DNA of 40,073 bases from a bacterium. Lineage in GTDB: Bacteria; Patescibacteriota; Patescibacteriia; SG8-24. Shown here piece after piece: positions 7,167 to 14,066 of this stretch. Within the stretch, counting starts at the first letter, position 1. Each line of letters opens with the position of its first letter. A model generated the notes under the pieces. That model saw only the letters and a program-made list of their open reading frames with translations, was not told the origin of the DNA and ran no database searches. The position numbers were made by a program, and so were the translations under genes. The stretch spans positions 1-40,073 of the forward strand of contig JAKAKZ010000007.1 of the NCBI GenBank assembly GCA_021824285.1, in the 5' to 3' direction.

Positions 7167-7175
7167 CACAGACGC

Positions 7176-7191
7176 ATCATAGCAAATTATA
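7176..7191 (-). promoter_or_regulatory. Promoter region of the membrane protein-gatB unit
   Basis: On the minus strand, TATAAT (7186-7191) and TGCTATGAT (7176-7184) lie 5 nt apart; either can act as the -10, the second as an extended -10. No convincing -35 was found. Confidence 0.45.
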
Positions 7192-7214
7192 GGCTGGGTG
7201 GGGTAGGCGGGGTG

Positions 7215-7307
7215 GGTGTTGAGATGTCAGAGATCAGATATCGGATATCGGAATCGGTGGACGCGCGTGATCTCCCACATCTGTTCTCTGATCTCGGTTG
7301 TGAAGTT
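7215..7307. repeat. Intergenic word array L4
   Basis: This locus has its own word: the left arm (7218-7256) has GAGATGTC, GAGATCA, GATATCG, GATATCG, GAATCGG. The right arm (7266-7306) has the complement (GTGATCTC, CACATCTG, CTCTGATCTC). The two heptamers GATATCG are in direct tandem. It lies between the membrane-protein promoter and the tmk terminator. Confidence 0.65.
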
Positions 7308-7318
7308 ACTAAGTAACG

Positions 7319-7341
7319 AAAAAACCGCCACAAGGGGCGGC
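7319..7341 (-). terminator. Terminator of tmk
   Basis: On the minus strand, stem CCGCC/GGCGG with loop CCTTGT followed by TTTTTTCG, about 10 nt after the tmk stop codon. The stem is short, but the U tract is good. Confidence 0.7.
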
Positions 7342-7348
7342 TGGAGAT

Positions 7349-8038
7349 TTATTCTGCCTGCGCGGCTATGGGCGCCTCCGCCGACAAGAGCGGTCGGACG
7401 ACGGCCCAGACCTTCTCGTGGATCTCGTCCACGGAGAGCAGACGACCGTTCTCCACGCACTCAACGAGCGCGAATCCGGGGAAAGAGCGGGCCATCTCGA
7501 CGTAGGTGGCCTCGGCCCGTTCCAGGTGGCCCGGGTCGGCCTCGTGCGCATCCTTGGCGTTGCCGCGCCGGTCGACGAGAGTCGCGGCCACGGCGGCGGG
7601 CACGTGCAGGATGATGTTCAGGTCCGGACGCGGCAGGGCGTTTTGGCCGAACTCCAGTTCGTCCTCCCAGCGGAAGAACTCGCGCCGCTCCTGCGGGTCG
7701 CGGATCTTGCCGCCCTGGTGCCCCATGTTCGAGGCGACGAAGCGGTCGGCCACGACGTGCCGGCCGGCCTCGAGCCAGGACTCGATCTGCGGCTTGGCCG
7801 CGAGGCGGTCCTCGGCGTAGTAGAGCGAGGCCGTGCGCGGGTCGATGGCGTCGGCCGGACCGTACTTGCCGGCCAGGTACTCCTCGACCTTCTTGGCGCT
7901 CGGTTTCCCGTACTGCGGGAAGGAGATGGTTTCGACCGAAAAGCCCTCATCGCGCAGGCGACGGATGAGCCGCTCGGTCTGGGTCTTCTTGCCGGAACCG
8001 TCGGTTCCGTCGATTACGAAGAATTTTCCGTGTGGCAT
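7349..8038 (-). CDS. tmk: Thymidylate kinase
   Basis: A 229-residue P-loop kinase that phosphorylates dTMP to dTDP. The P-loop DGTDGSGKKTQ (residues 10-20) is the dTMP-kinase form of Walker A. The DR motif of the dTMP site is in ADRFVASNMGHQGGK (about 97-111), and a basic LID-like segment follows in VDRRGNAKDAHE. It is slightly longer than the usual 205-215 residues. The ATG at 8038 has a strong Shine-Dalgarno site, GGGAGG, 5 nt upstream (8044-8050), which is rare in this window. It follows thyX on the same strand but is separated from it by a terminator, so both genes serve dTTP synthesis from separate transcripts. Confidence 0.93.
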   Translation of the reverse strand: MPHGKFFVIDGTDGSGKKTQTERLIRRLRDEGFSVETISFPQYGKPSAKKVEEYLAGKYGPADAIDPRTASLYYAEDRLAAKPQIESWLEAGRHVVADRFVASNMGHQGGKIRDPQERREFFRWEDELEFGQNALPRPDLNIILHVPAAVAATLVDRRGNAKDAHEADPGHLERAEATYVEMARSFPGFALVECVENGRLLSVDEIHEKVWAVVRPLLSAEAPIAAQAE

Positions 8039-8043
8039 GGTTT

Positions 8044-8072
8044 CCTCCCTTTCCTGATGATGGGGGATTGTA
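8044..8072 (-). promoter_or_regulatory. tmk -10 box and strong Shine-Dalgarno site
   Basis: On the minus strand, TACAAT (8067-8072) is a likely -10, giving an ~22-nt leader that contains GGGAGG at 8044-8050. The -35 side is poor (AAAACG at 17 nt), so promoter confidence is low while the ribosome-binding site is clear. Confidence 0.5.
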
Positions 8073-8193
8073 AAGGAACTATCAATCGGCGTTTTCGCGT
8101 CCGGTGGTGGATAACTCCATCCGGCGGTCGCGCTGGCGGAAAAGCGGTTATTACCCGGCGCTTTTTCTCCGTTTCGGTGCGTTATTTATATAG

Positions 8194-8222
8194 AAAACCC
8201 CGCGACCGTGTCGCGGGGGTTA
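8194..8222 (-). terminator. Terminator of thyX
   Basis: On the minus strand, stem AACCCCGCGAC/GTCGCGGGGTT-type arms followed by TTTTC, immediately after the thyX stop. Separates thyX from tmk. Confidence 0.85.
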
Positions 8223-8225
8223 AGC

Positions 8226-9911
8226 TCACTTCTTCTCGTCGAGCGCCTTCTCCTTGACGCGCTGCTTGGCCTCGGATTCGGCCCGGCTCCAGAACACGTC
8301 TTCGTGGTTGACGAAGGCGATGGCCTGGCCGCGCCAGGGCGAGCGGTCCTCGACGAGGCGGTGCATCTGCTGCGCCAGCTTCCGATAGGACGGATGGCCG
8401 GCCGGCTGGGTGCGCAGCTCGACGAGATGCATGAGGGGCCGGTCATTCATGCCGAGCACCCAGCGCGTCAGCGAACCGTGGAGCGTGGCGTAGGACGCCG
8501 CGTCCGGGAAATCAGGCTGGAGACGCAGGTAGAGGTCCTGCGCCCGGCGCATGCACTCGAGCGCGCGGTCGGCGTAGCCGGCGGCGGCCAGGTCCGGCGG
8601 CATGGAGAAGCCAAGCATGGGCGTGAACTTCTGGCGCAGCTGCGTGCCCATGCGGTGCCGCATCAGGTCCTTGTAGGTCCCGAAGTCCGTGCAGCAGTCG
8701 AAGGTGTACGGGTAGCCGGACTCCAGCGCGCGGCCCGGCCGGTCGCGGCGCGTTTCGCGGTCGCCGATGTAGGCATTGATGGCCGCCTGCCGATCCTCCG
8801 GCGACAGGCGCCGCACGTACGAACGGATGGCCTGGAGCGAAGCGTCGGCATGCGGGTAGAGCATGCAGGCGATGGTCAGGCTGTCCTCCTCGTGCCGCAT
8901 GGCGGCGCGGAGCGCGTCCGCGTCGCCCGGCTTCGCCGCGCAGGCCGCCGCAATGGCGTCCTCGCCGCGGTCGAGCAGCTCTACTGGCTTGGTCGTGATG
9001 TCGCCCAGGCCGGCGAGCAGCCGGCCAGTGAGCTCCCGCATGTCCTTGCGGACGCCCTGCAGGTAGCTGCTGGCTTTCGCGCGCTTCACGTAGGACGGCA
9101 TGATGCCGTCGAGCGCGGCCTTGGCCGCCACGGCGATCGTCTGAACCTCCGGCAGGTCGTGCCCCAGGCAGTGCGAGAGCACGTTCTGGAAGAACCGCCC
9201 GTTGCCGAACACGCCGACGTTGGTCTTGGTCGCGATGGGCAGCAGGTAGCGGAGCGTGTCGCAGGCCTTGCTGCGCAGGTCGTTCGTGTAGGTGATGCGG
9301 AAGGCCTTCTGGTCCTTCTCGTCCGCGAGGTCCGCGTACTTCTCCTTCACGCCGTCGCCGTTGATGTCGTACTCCGCGGCGTCGAGCGGCTTCAACCCGC
9401 CGTAGTACGCCTTCATCGGTTCGATGAGGTCGCAGTACGTCTGGAAGATGAAGTCCATGGTCTCGACGTACGCGGTCGCATGCGGCGAGGCCATGACGAG
9501 CGGGTCGCGGAAGTAGCGGAAGCGCCCGTCGGCATCGCGCTGGTCGAAGAAGACGTAGCGCGTGGACTGCTCGATGGGGGAACCGCCGATGCGGCGGTCC
9601 TCGATCTCCTTGGTCGCCAGGATGGAGATGTTTTCAAAGGACACGTGCGTGCCTTCGAGTTCGCCCACCGAATCGTCGCCGTAGGCCACGAGCACGCGCT
9701 CGATGAGCTCTTGCGCGCGCTTCGCGTCCACGTTGCCGCCCTTCACGAACTCCTTGAGCAGGGTCTCGCGGAAGCCGCCCGGTGCGCGGCTGTAGCGCGC
9801 GTAGACGGCGCCGATCAGCCCAGTCGGACCCCTGACCGCGTAGATGTCGCTTTCGGTGTCCGTAACGAACGGCTCGAGCAGTGCTTTCTCTTCGGCGCTG
9901 AATTTCGGCAT
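8226..9911 (-). CDS. thyX: FAD-dependent thymidylate synthase, tandem ThyX domains
   Basis: A 561-residue protein, more than twice the usual ThyX length (220-260), built of two ThyX-like halves. ThyX methylates dUMP to dTMP with methylene-tetrahydrofolate, FAD and NADPH. The first half (about 30-260) has SRAPGGFRETLLKEF, the SVGELEGTHVSFENIS helix and a degenerate signature DRRIGGSPIEQSTRYV (105-120) in place of RHRxxS. The second half (about 395-535) has the better RHR (418-420) in LMRHRMGTQLRQKF, then a conserved-looking MNDRPLMHLVELR. The two halves may form a pseudo-dimer, giving two of the four subunits of a normal ThyX tetramer. A strong Shine-Dalgarno site (AAGGAGG, 9916-9922) precedes the ATG. 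tmk lies downstream. Confidence 0.88.
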   Translation of the reverse strand: MPKFSAEEKALLEPFVTDTESDIYAVRGPTGLIGAVYARYSRAPGGFRETLLKEFVKGGNVDAKRAQELIERVLVAYGDDSVGELEGTHVSFENISILATKEIEDRRIGGSPIEQSTRYVFFDQRDADGRFRYFRDPLVMASPHATAYVETMDFIFQTYCDLIEPMKAYYGGLKPLDAAEYDINGDGVKEKYADLADEKDQKAFRITYTNDLRSKACDTLRYLLPIATKTNVGVFGNGRFFQNVLSHCLGHDLPEVQTIAVAAKAALDGIMPSYVKRAKASSYLQGVRKDMRELTGRLLAGLGDITTKPVELLDRGEDAIAAACAAKPGDADALRAAMRHEEDSLTIACMLYPHADASLQAIRSYVRRLSPEDRQAAINAYIGDRETRRDRPGRALESGYPYTFDCCTDFGTYKDLMRHRMGTQLRQKFTPMLGFSMPPDLAAAGYADRALECMRRAQDLYLRLQPDFPDAASYATLHGSLTRWVLGMNDRPLMHLVELRTQPAGHPSYRKLAQQMHRLVEDRSPWRGQAIAFVNHEDVFWSRAESEAKQRVKEKALDEKK

Positions 9912-9943
9912 ACGTCCTCCTTTTGGTTGCGATGAGCGCCGGT

Positions 9944-9972
9944 AGCTTAGTGCTTCCGACGGGGATTGGCAA
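9944..9972 (-). promoter_or_regulatory. Promoter of thyX
   Basis: Minus strand: -35 TTGCCA (9967-9972), 17-nt spacer, -10 TAAGCT (9944-9949). The expected start is near 9937, giving a leader of about 26 nt with the Shine-Dalgarno site inside. Confidence 0.55.
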
Positions 9973-9979
9973 GGCTAGT

Positions 9980-10010
9980 GGGGCGGTCACGTCCGCGACA
10001 GACCGCGCTA
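9980..10010. repeat. GC-rich dyad, copy 2
   Basis: GGCGGTC...GACCGCGCTA with an internal GTCCGCGAC, related to the dyad at 4385-4435 (shared CGAC-GACCGCGCTA end). It sits between divergent thyX and the next gene, immediately upstream of the -35 of the latter. Confidence 0.45.
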
Positions 10011-10039
10011 TCAACTTTTCGTCCGGCGGGTGCTATACT
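10011..10039 (+). promoter_or_regulatory. Promoter of the 214-residue anchored protein
   Basis: -35 TCAACT (10011-10016), 17-nt spacer, extended -10 TGCTATACT (10031-10039). The start is expected at about 10046, which excludes in-frame extensions of the gene upstream of 10071. Confidence 0.6.
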
Positions 10040-10070
10040 TTCTACAATTAATACATCATCGGATACTTAT

Positions 10071-10715
10071 ATGGAAAATATGCCCGTCCAGCCGGCGCAG
10101 TCCGGCGACAAGCAGAAGAAGACCCTGATTATCATCGTCGCCATCGTGGTCGGCTTGGCGGTTTTGGGATGGATCGGACGAATGGCCACCGGTTTCGTCG
10201 CCCGGAAGGCTTTCGAGGCGACGACGGGCGTGAAAGTCGGTCAGAGCGGCAACTCGATTTCCTTTCAGGGCAGGAACGGGCAGGGGAGCGTGACCGTGAG
10301 CGGCGAGGGCGACAACGGTGTCGTCCGGGTGACGGACGAGAAGGGACAGGTCACTACCCTGTCCGGAAGTTCAGGCCAGGGCGCGAAGAGCTTGCCGTCG
10401 GCTTTCCCAGCTGATTTCCCGATCTTTGCCGGTGCCGCGCTGGATGCGACCTACAGTTCGGAAGGACCGGATGGCCTCGTGTACATCATTACCTGGAAGA
10501 CCTCTGCGGCCCAGTCCGACGTCGCCGATTTCTACAAGAACGGCTTGAAGCCGGCCGGCTGGAAAGTGAATTCGTCCGTCGATGTCGGCGATACCCAGAT
10601 GATTTCTTTTGAGCGCACTGCCGACGGCGGAGCGCCGGCAGATAGCGGTCTCGTGACAATTTCGACACAGGACGGCCAGACGCAGATTTCTCTTAGTCTC
10701 AAGGTTGCGAAGTAA
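10071..10715 (+). CDS. Membrane-anchored extracytoplasmic protein, unknown
   Basis: A 214-residue protein with a short polar N-terminus, one hydrophobic helix (about 18-38, TLIIIVAIVVGLAVLGWIG) and an exposed domain. The middle (60-110) is Gly/Ser-rich with short beta-like repeats around GSVTVSGEGDNGVVRVTDEKG. The C-terminal domain (about 118-214) has SAFPADFPIFAGA, a VADFYKNGLKPAGWKV helix and a final beta strand. This 'DFYK-x-L-x-x-AGW' pattern recurs in small surface proteins and lipoproteins of unknown function. The start at 10071 is chosen because the promoter at 10011-10039 leaves no upstream alternative. Its ATG sits in the context TTATATG without a Shine-Dalgarno site. A terminator follows at 10745. 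Confidence 0.75.
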   Translation: MENMPVQPAQSGDKQKKTLIIIVAIVVGLAVLGWIGRMATGFVARKAFEATTGVKVGQSGNSISFQGRNGQGSVTVSGEGDNGVVRVTDEKGQVTTLSGSSGQGAKSLPSAFPADFPIFAGAALDATYSSEGPDGLVYIITWKTSAAQSDVADFYKNGLKPAGWKVNSSVDVGDTQMISFERTADGGAPADSGLVTISTQDGQTQISLSLKVAK

Positions 10716-10744
10716 TTGGTCTCTAGTCGAAAGTTTTCAAGTCG

Positions 10745-10769
10745 AAAAGCGCGCCGCAAGGCGCGTTTT
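10745..10769. terminator. Terminator after the 214-residue protein
   Basis: AAAAGCGCGCC/GGCGCGTTTT with loop GCAA; symmetric A and T tracts allow use in both directions. Confidence 0.8.
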
Positions 10770-10783
10770 CGATAACTCTCAAC

Positions 10784-10847
10784 TTTTCCCGCCTCTTTAG
10801 GCGGGACCCCGCCTTCTTTGACTGAAGATAGGGGGGCGGGGCAACTC
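10784..10847 (-). repeat. REP-like element, copy C
   Basis: Third copy, inverted relative to A and B: read on the minus strand it has an AGTTGCCCCGCC head, TCAAAGAAGGCGGGG, TCCCGCC, loop TAAAGA and GGCGGGAAAA, and ends in the local word AGTTGAGAG. The core AAAGAAGGCGGGGTCCCGCC is identical to copy A. Confidence 0.7.
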
Positions 10848-10978
10848 CTAACTCTCAACCGTCCGAAAACAAGAATCCCCCCATCGCCAATATGAGGGAA
10901 CTCTTGCGGCCGTTTTTCTTTTTTTGTTTTGGTTTGATGTCCTCCTCCTTTTTGTTGGGTATGAAAGCAAGCGGCTGC

Positions 10979-11422
10979 TCAGCCGGCCGTAAACAACAGG
11001 ACACGGACGATCTGGGAATCGGAACAATCGGGCGCCGTGCCGGCCGGCAGGAATCTCCTGATGGCCCCAAACAGGTTAGCGATCAGGTACTCCTTAAGCG
11101 GAGTGCGTTTCTGCCGGCGCACGCGGTCCTTGTGCTCCTTGTGCTGCACCTCCTCGACCGATGAATGGTCCGAGCGGACAGCCGAAGTCAGGGGACCTGA
11201 CGACTGCTGGTCAGGCACGTGCGACTTATTAAGTTGTGTTGGCTGACTGAAGGCCCGTGTGAAGAACGAGAGGAAACCGTCGGGGCTCGTCGGTGCCGTT
11301 TTTTGTGTTTGGTCCCCGTCGGCATCCACGCGCTCCATCAGGTGCAGTACGGCGCCGTGAAGGATCACGGCTAACTGCAGAAGATACAGGCATGTCAGCA
11401 CTGTCCGGTAGACATTTTTCAT
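10979..11422 (-). CDS. Small membrane-anchored hypothetical protein
   Basis: A 147-residue protein of no family I recognise. It has a hydrophobic N-terminal helix (about 8-30, TVLTCLYLLQLAVILHGAVLHL), likely an anchor. A Ser/Thr/Gln-rich linker (38-85) follows, then a strongly basic patch with EVQHKEHKDRVRRQKRTPLKE (about 90-110) and a short hydrophobic end. The start is well supported: AGGAGG at 11432-11437 and a promoter at 11444-11473. The plus-strand reading of the same DNA lacks both. A low-GC, T-rich run lies just downstream (10908-10960), and no clear terminator was found on the minus strand. The composition differs from neighbours (more Gln, Ser, Cys), so it could be a recent or lineage-specific gene. 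Confidence 0.6.
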   Translation of the reverse strand: MKNVYRTVLTCLYLLQLAVILHGAVLHLMERVDADGDQTQKTAPTSPDGFLSFFTRAFSQPTQLNKSHVPDQQSSGPLTSAVRSDHSSVEEVQHKEHKDRVRRQKRTPLKEYLIANLFGAIRRFLPAGTAPDCSDSQIVRVLLFTAG

Positions 11423-11443
11423 GGTGCGGGTCCTCCTACCCCG

Positions 11444-11473
11444 AGTTTACCTCTCGGTCAAATACCCTGTCAA
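11444..11473 (-). promoter_or_regulatory. Promoter of the 147-residue protein
   Basis: Minus strand: perfect -35 TTGACA (11468-11473), 18-nt spacer, -10 TAAACT (11444-11449); the AGGAGG Shine-Dalgarno site follows at 11432-11437. Confidence 0.6.
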
Positions 11474-11516
11474 AGTTTTTTGACAAGTAAGTTATCCACA
11501 AGTCTTTTTGGCTAAA

Positions 11517-11545
11517 TTCACGCCAATTCACGAATCTGATATGAT
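11517..11545 (+). promoter_or_regulatory. Promoter of the ABC exporter operon, leaderless
   Basis: -35 TTCACG (11517-11522), 17-nt spacer, -10 TATGAT (11540-11545). Only 8 nt separate the -10 from the ATG at 11554, so the transcript should start at or within a couple of bases of the start codon. Confidence 0.55.
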
Positions 11546-11553
11546 TATTTAGT

Positions 11554-12297
11554 ATGTCTAAGCCCAAACCGGTGCTCGAATACGATAAGGTGTCAAAATA
11601 TTTCAATAATGTTCCGGCCGTCGACGGCCTGGCGCTGTCCGTCGCGGCCGGAGAGATCGTCGGCCTGATCGGTCCGAACGGTTCCGGCAAGACCACCACC
11701 ATCAAGATGGCGTGCGGCCTGTACCGGCCGGACGCCGGCGCCGTGCGCGTCGCCGGGCTGGACGTGGTCAAGGATCCGACGGGGGCCAAACGCCGGCTCG
11801 CCTACGTGCCGGACGAGCCAGTGGCTTATGACCGCCTGACCGGCCGCGAGTTCCTGCAGTTCGTCGGGGAGCTGTTCGGTCTCGACCGCGGCTACCGCGA
11901 GAGCCGCATCGATGCGCTGCTCGACGCTTATGGGCTGCGCGGCATGGCCGAGGGCCTGTACGGGACTTTTTCGCGCGGCACCAAGCAGAAGATCTCCATG
12001 TGTGCCGGTCTGCTGCACGAGCCCGACATCCTGCTCATCGACGAGCCGATGGTGGGGCTCGATCCACAGAGCATCCAGACGACCATTTCGCTTCTGGAGG
12101 AGTACATCAAGCGCGGCGGAGCGGCGTTCATCTCGACGCACACCTTGCCGGTCGCGGAGCGGCTCTGCGGCCGCTTCGTCATGCTGGCGCGGGGTCGCGT
12201 CGCGGCCGCCGGCACCCTCGCGGAGATGCGCGCCGAGGCCGGTCTGCCGCGCGGTTCGCTGGAAGATTGCTATCTGTCCTTGGCCGGTAAATTATGA
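11554..12297 (+). CDS. ABC transporter ATP-binding protein (ABC-2 type)
   Basis: A 247-residue nucleotide-binding subunit. Walker A GPNGSGKTTT is at residues 40-49 and a Q-loop-equivalent region at about 84-92 (AYVPDEPVAYDRL). The signature is a variant, FSRGTKQK (139-146), as seen in ABC-2 exporters of the DrrA/NatA type. Walker B ILLIDEP is at 159-165, with the D-loop GLDP and switch histidine in STHTLP. It energises the membrane subunit encoded next, with which it overlaps by ATGA (12294-12297), a sign of translational coupling. Substrate is unknown; drug, lipid or surface-polymer export are all possible. The ATG lies 8 nt after the -10 box and there is no Shine-Dalgarno site. Confidence 0.93.
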   Translation: MSKPKPVLEYDKVSKYFNNVPAVDGLALSVAAGEIVGLIGPNGSGKTTTIKMACGLYRPDAGAVRVAGLDVVKDPTGAKRRLAYVPDEPVAYDRLTGREFLQFVGELFGLDRGYRESRIDALLDAYGLRGMAEGLYGTFSRGTKQKISMCAGLLHEPDILLIDEPMVGLDPQSIQTTISLLEEYIKRGGAAFISTHTLPVAERLCGRFVMLARGRVAAAGTLAEMRAEAGLPRGSLEDCYLSLAGKL

Positions 12298-13958
12298 GGT
12301 CCGCTTTTGCGGTCATGTGGGGCGCGGTCCGGCTGGATGCTCGGCGCGCCTTCCGGCAGTCAGGCTGGGCGCAGCGCCTCGTGGCCGCGGCCTACCTGCT
12401 GCTGCTCGCTGCGGTGGCCACTGGCGCCTATTTCATGTTCCTGCGGGGCTTTCGCATCTTGTTGGCTGATGAGCTCGGCGGTCCGGTCATCGCCCGATAC
12501 GTCCTGGAGGCCTCCTTTCTGATCGTGGCGGTCCTCGGTACCGCGAGCGGTGCGGTTACGAGCGGTCGCTGGCTGTTCCTTGAGGCGGCCCGCGAGACGG
12601 TGGCGAGCCTGCCGGTGCCGCTCCATGAGCGCTTTCTGTTCCGGTTCTTCGGCCTCGCCATCTTGTCGTCCTGGCCGGTCCTGCTGATTGTCCTGCCGGC
12701 CCTTTTGGCGCTGTCTTCAGCCGCAAACGCGGGTTTGGCCTATTTCGCTTTCGCCTCAATCGCTGTCGTCCTGCTGCTGGTGCTGGTGTCGCTTCTGGCG
12801 TCGATCATGGCTTTCGCCCTGGCTCCCTTGACCCGCTACGTGCCGGCCGGCTGGCTGGCGCTTATCGAGATCGCCGGTTTCTTCCTGGCCGGCATCGCTC
12901 TTGTGCGGCGGGTCGTGCCGCGCGGCCTGTTCCAGCGGCTGATCGTCTCTTCGTCGGCGGAGTCGGCTGCGGCCCTCGACTACATCGACCGCACCTTCGC
13001 CTGGATGCCGACCCATCCGTTGGCGCGGGCTGCGGCGTTCGTGTTCGGCGGCAGCAACGATACGGTAATCGACCTGCTGACGGTCGCCCTGCTGATCGGC
13101 ACGGCGGCGGTACTGGTGGCCGTTCTTGTGCGGTTGTTCTACTCACGCATCCTGTTTGCCGCCGCCGAGACGGTGTTTCTGGCCAAACCCCAGGATGCGC
13201 CGGCACGGCGGCTGCCGCCTTTTCCTCGCGTGTTGCGTTGGCGGCACGGCTTCCTCTTCGAACGTCAGGCCTTGGAATTCTTCCGCAGCCCCGATGACCT
13301 TTCCCGCGCCGCGTCGCTCGTGCTGATCCTCGTCTTCTACGTGTTCACGGCGCGGGCCATGGCCGCGATGACCGTGAGCGGCCGGCCGGAGCTGTATTCC
13401 AGCGTCGTGGCTTTTTCCGTGGCCGCCATCGGCTACATGGCCCTGACCATGGCCATGCGCTTTGCCTTCCCGGCACCGCTACTCGAGGTGCAGCGCGGTT
13501 GGATCATCGGCGCGAGCCCGATGCATCTGCACGAGACGTACTCCTGGCAGTATTTCTTTTGGGCGGGCGGCATCGGGGCGGTGTCGGCGGCCGGCGGGCT
13601 TCTTACCGCCTGGTCGTTCGGTTTCGCCGCACCGCTCGCGGCCATGACCGTGCTGTCCGCGGTCGCCGTCGGCATGAGCGTAACGGCAATCGCCTTGGGG
13701 CAGGGGACGGTCTTTCCCGCGCGCGGCGCCCGTGATCCGGATTACGCGTCGACTTCTCCGGCCGGCATCGCGGCCATCGCCCTCTCCGGTTTCTACCTGT
13801 GGGCCGTGTGGCGCTATGTGCAGAATTACGCGCAGGTTTTCCTGTCGACCGGTCAGGTCGACAGCGCTTCCGTGGTCGGCGTGCTGACCTTGTCCTGCGC
13901 CATCGTCGCCGGCTATTGGGGTTGGGCGGTACATGCGCTGGAGAACCGTTCGGTCTGA
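12294..13958 (+). CDS. ABC exporter membrane subunit
   Basis: A 554-residue integral membrane protein with about 12 predicted helices and short loops, starting inside the stop of the ATPase gene. The first helix is at about 30-48 (VAAAYLLLLAAVATGAYFMF). Helix pairs follow around 75-100, 125-150, 155-175 and 185-205, a cytoplasmic loop lies at about 295-325 (rich in R and P), and six more helices fill the last 220 residues. The size fits the larger 'ABC exporter' permeases (ABC-2 superfamily) with two six-helix halves in one chain. No substrate motif can be read. It is the only partner of the ATPase upstream, so the pair should be a complete exporter. No clear terminator follows. Confidence 0.82.
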   Translation: MRSAFAVMWGAVRLDARRAFRQSGWAQRLVAAAYLLLLAAVATGAYFMFLRGFRILLADELGGPVIARYVLEASFLIVAVLGTASGAVTSGRWLFLEAARETVASLPVPLHERFLFRFFGLAILSSWPVLLIVLPALLALSSAANAGLAYFAFASIAVVLLLVLVSLLASIMAFALAPLTRYVPAGWLALIEIAGFFLAGIALVRRVVPRGLFQRLIVSSSAESAAALDYIDRTFAWMPTHPLARAAAFVFGGSNDTVIDLLTVALLIGTAAVLVAVLVRLFYSRILFAAAETVFLAKPQDAPARRLPPFPRVLRWRHGFLFERQALEFFRSPDDLSRAASLVLILVFYVFTARAMAAMTVSGRPELYSSVVAFSVAAIGYMALTMAMRFAFPAPLLEVQRGWIIGASPMHLHETYSWQYFFWAGGIGAVSAAGGLLTAWSFGFAAPLAAMTVLSAVAVGMSVTAIALGQGTVFPARGARDPDYASTSPAGIAAIALSGFYLWAVWRYVQNYAQVFLSTGQVDSASVVGVLTLSCAIVAGYWGWAVHALENRSV

Positions 13959-14066
13959 TATAGCGGCGCGCGTCACCGCGGCGCGAGTGAGGGCGGACAT
14001 CGGTCCGCTTGACTTATTATTTCCCGCGCGCCACCGTTAAGCAGTTCTTTGGTTCTTGGAGATAAC

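Larger units (their letters stand above)
10716..10862. repeat. Intergenic word array L5
   Basis: The left arm reads AGTCGAA, AGTTTTC, AAGTCGAA (10727-10746). The right arms read AACTCTC, AACTTTTC (10774-10788) and, beyond the REP-like element, AACTCCT, AACTCTC, AACCGTC (10843-10863). A terminator and REP-like copy C are embedded between the arms. Confidence 0.65.

Noticed and set aside
8208-9935. 575-codon open frame antisense to thyX
   Set aside because: Mirror of a GC-rich gene; composition (Arg, His, Val, Glu runs) is that of antisense translation, and thyX has clear motifs, promoter and Shine-Dalgarno site.
10892-11164. Plus-strand reading frame of 90 codons opposite the 147-residue gene
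   Set aside because: No ribosome-binding site or promoter; begins with a poly-Phe run from a T-rich tract; the minus-strand gene has a TTGACA promoter and AGGAGG.
11492-11500. Perfect DnaA box TTATCCACA (and a one-mismatch copy near 8107-8115) as sign of an origin
   Set aside because: Single boxes about 3.4 kb apart, no cluster, no AT-rich unwinding region and no dnaA or dnaN nearby; one chance match in 40 kb is not surprising.
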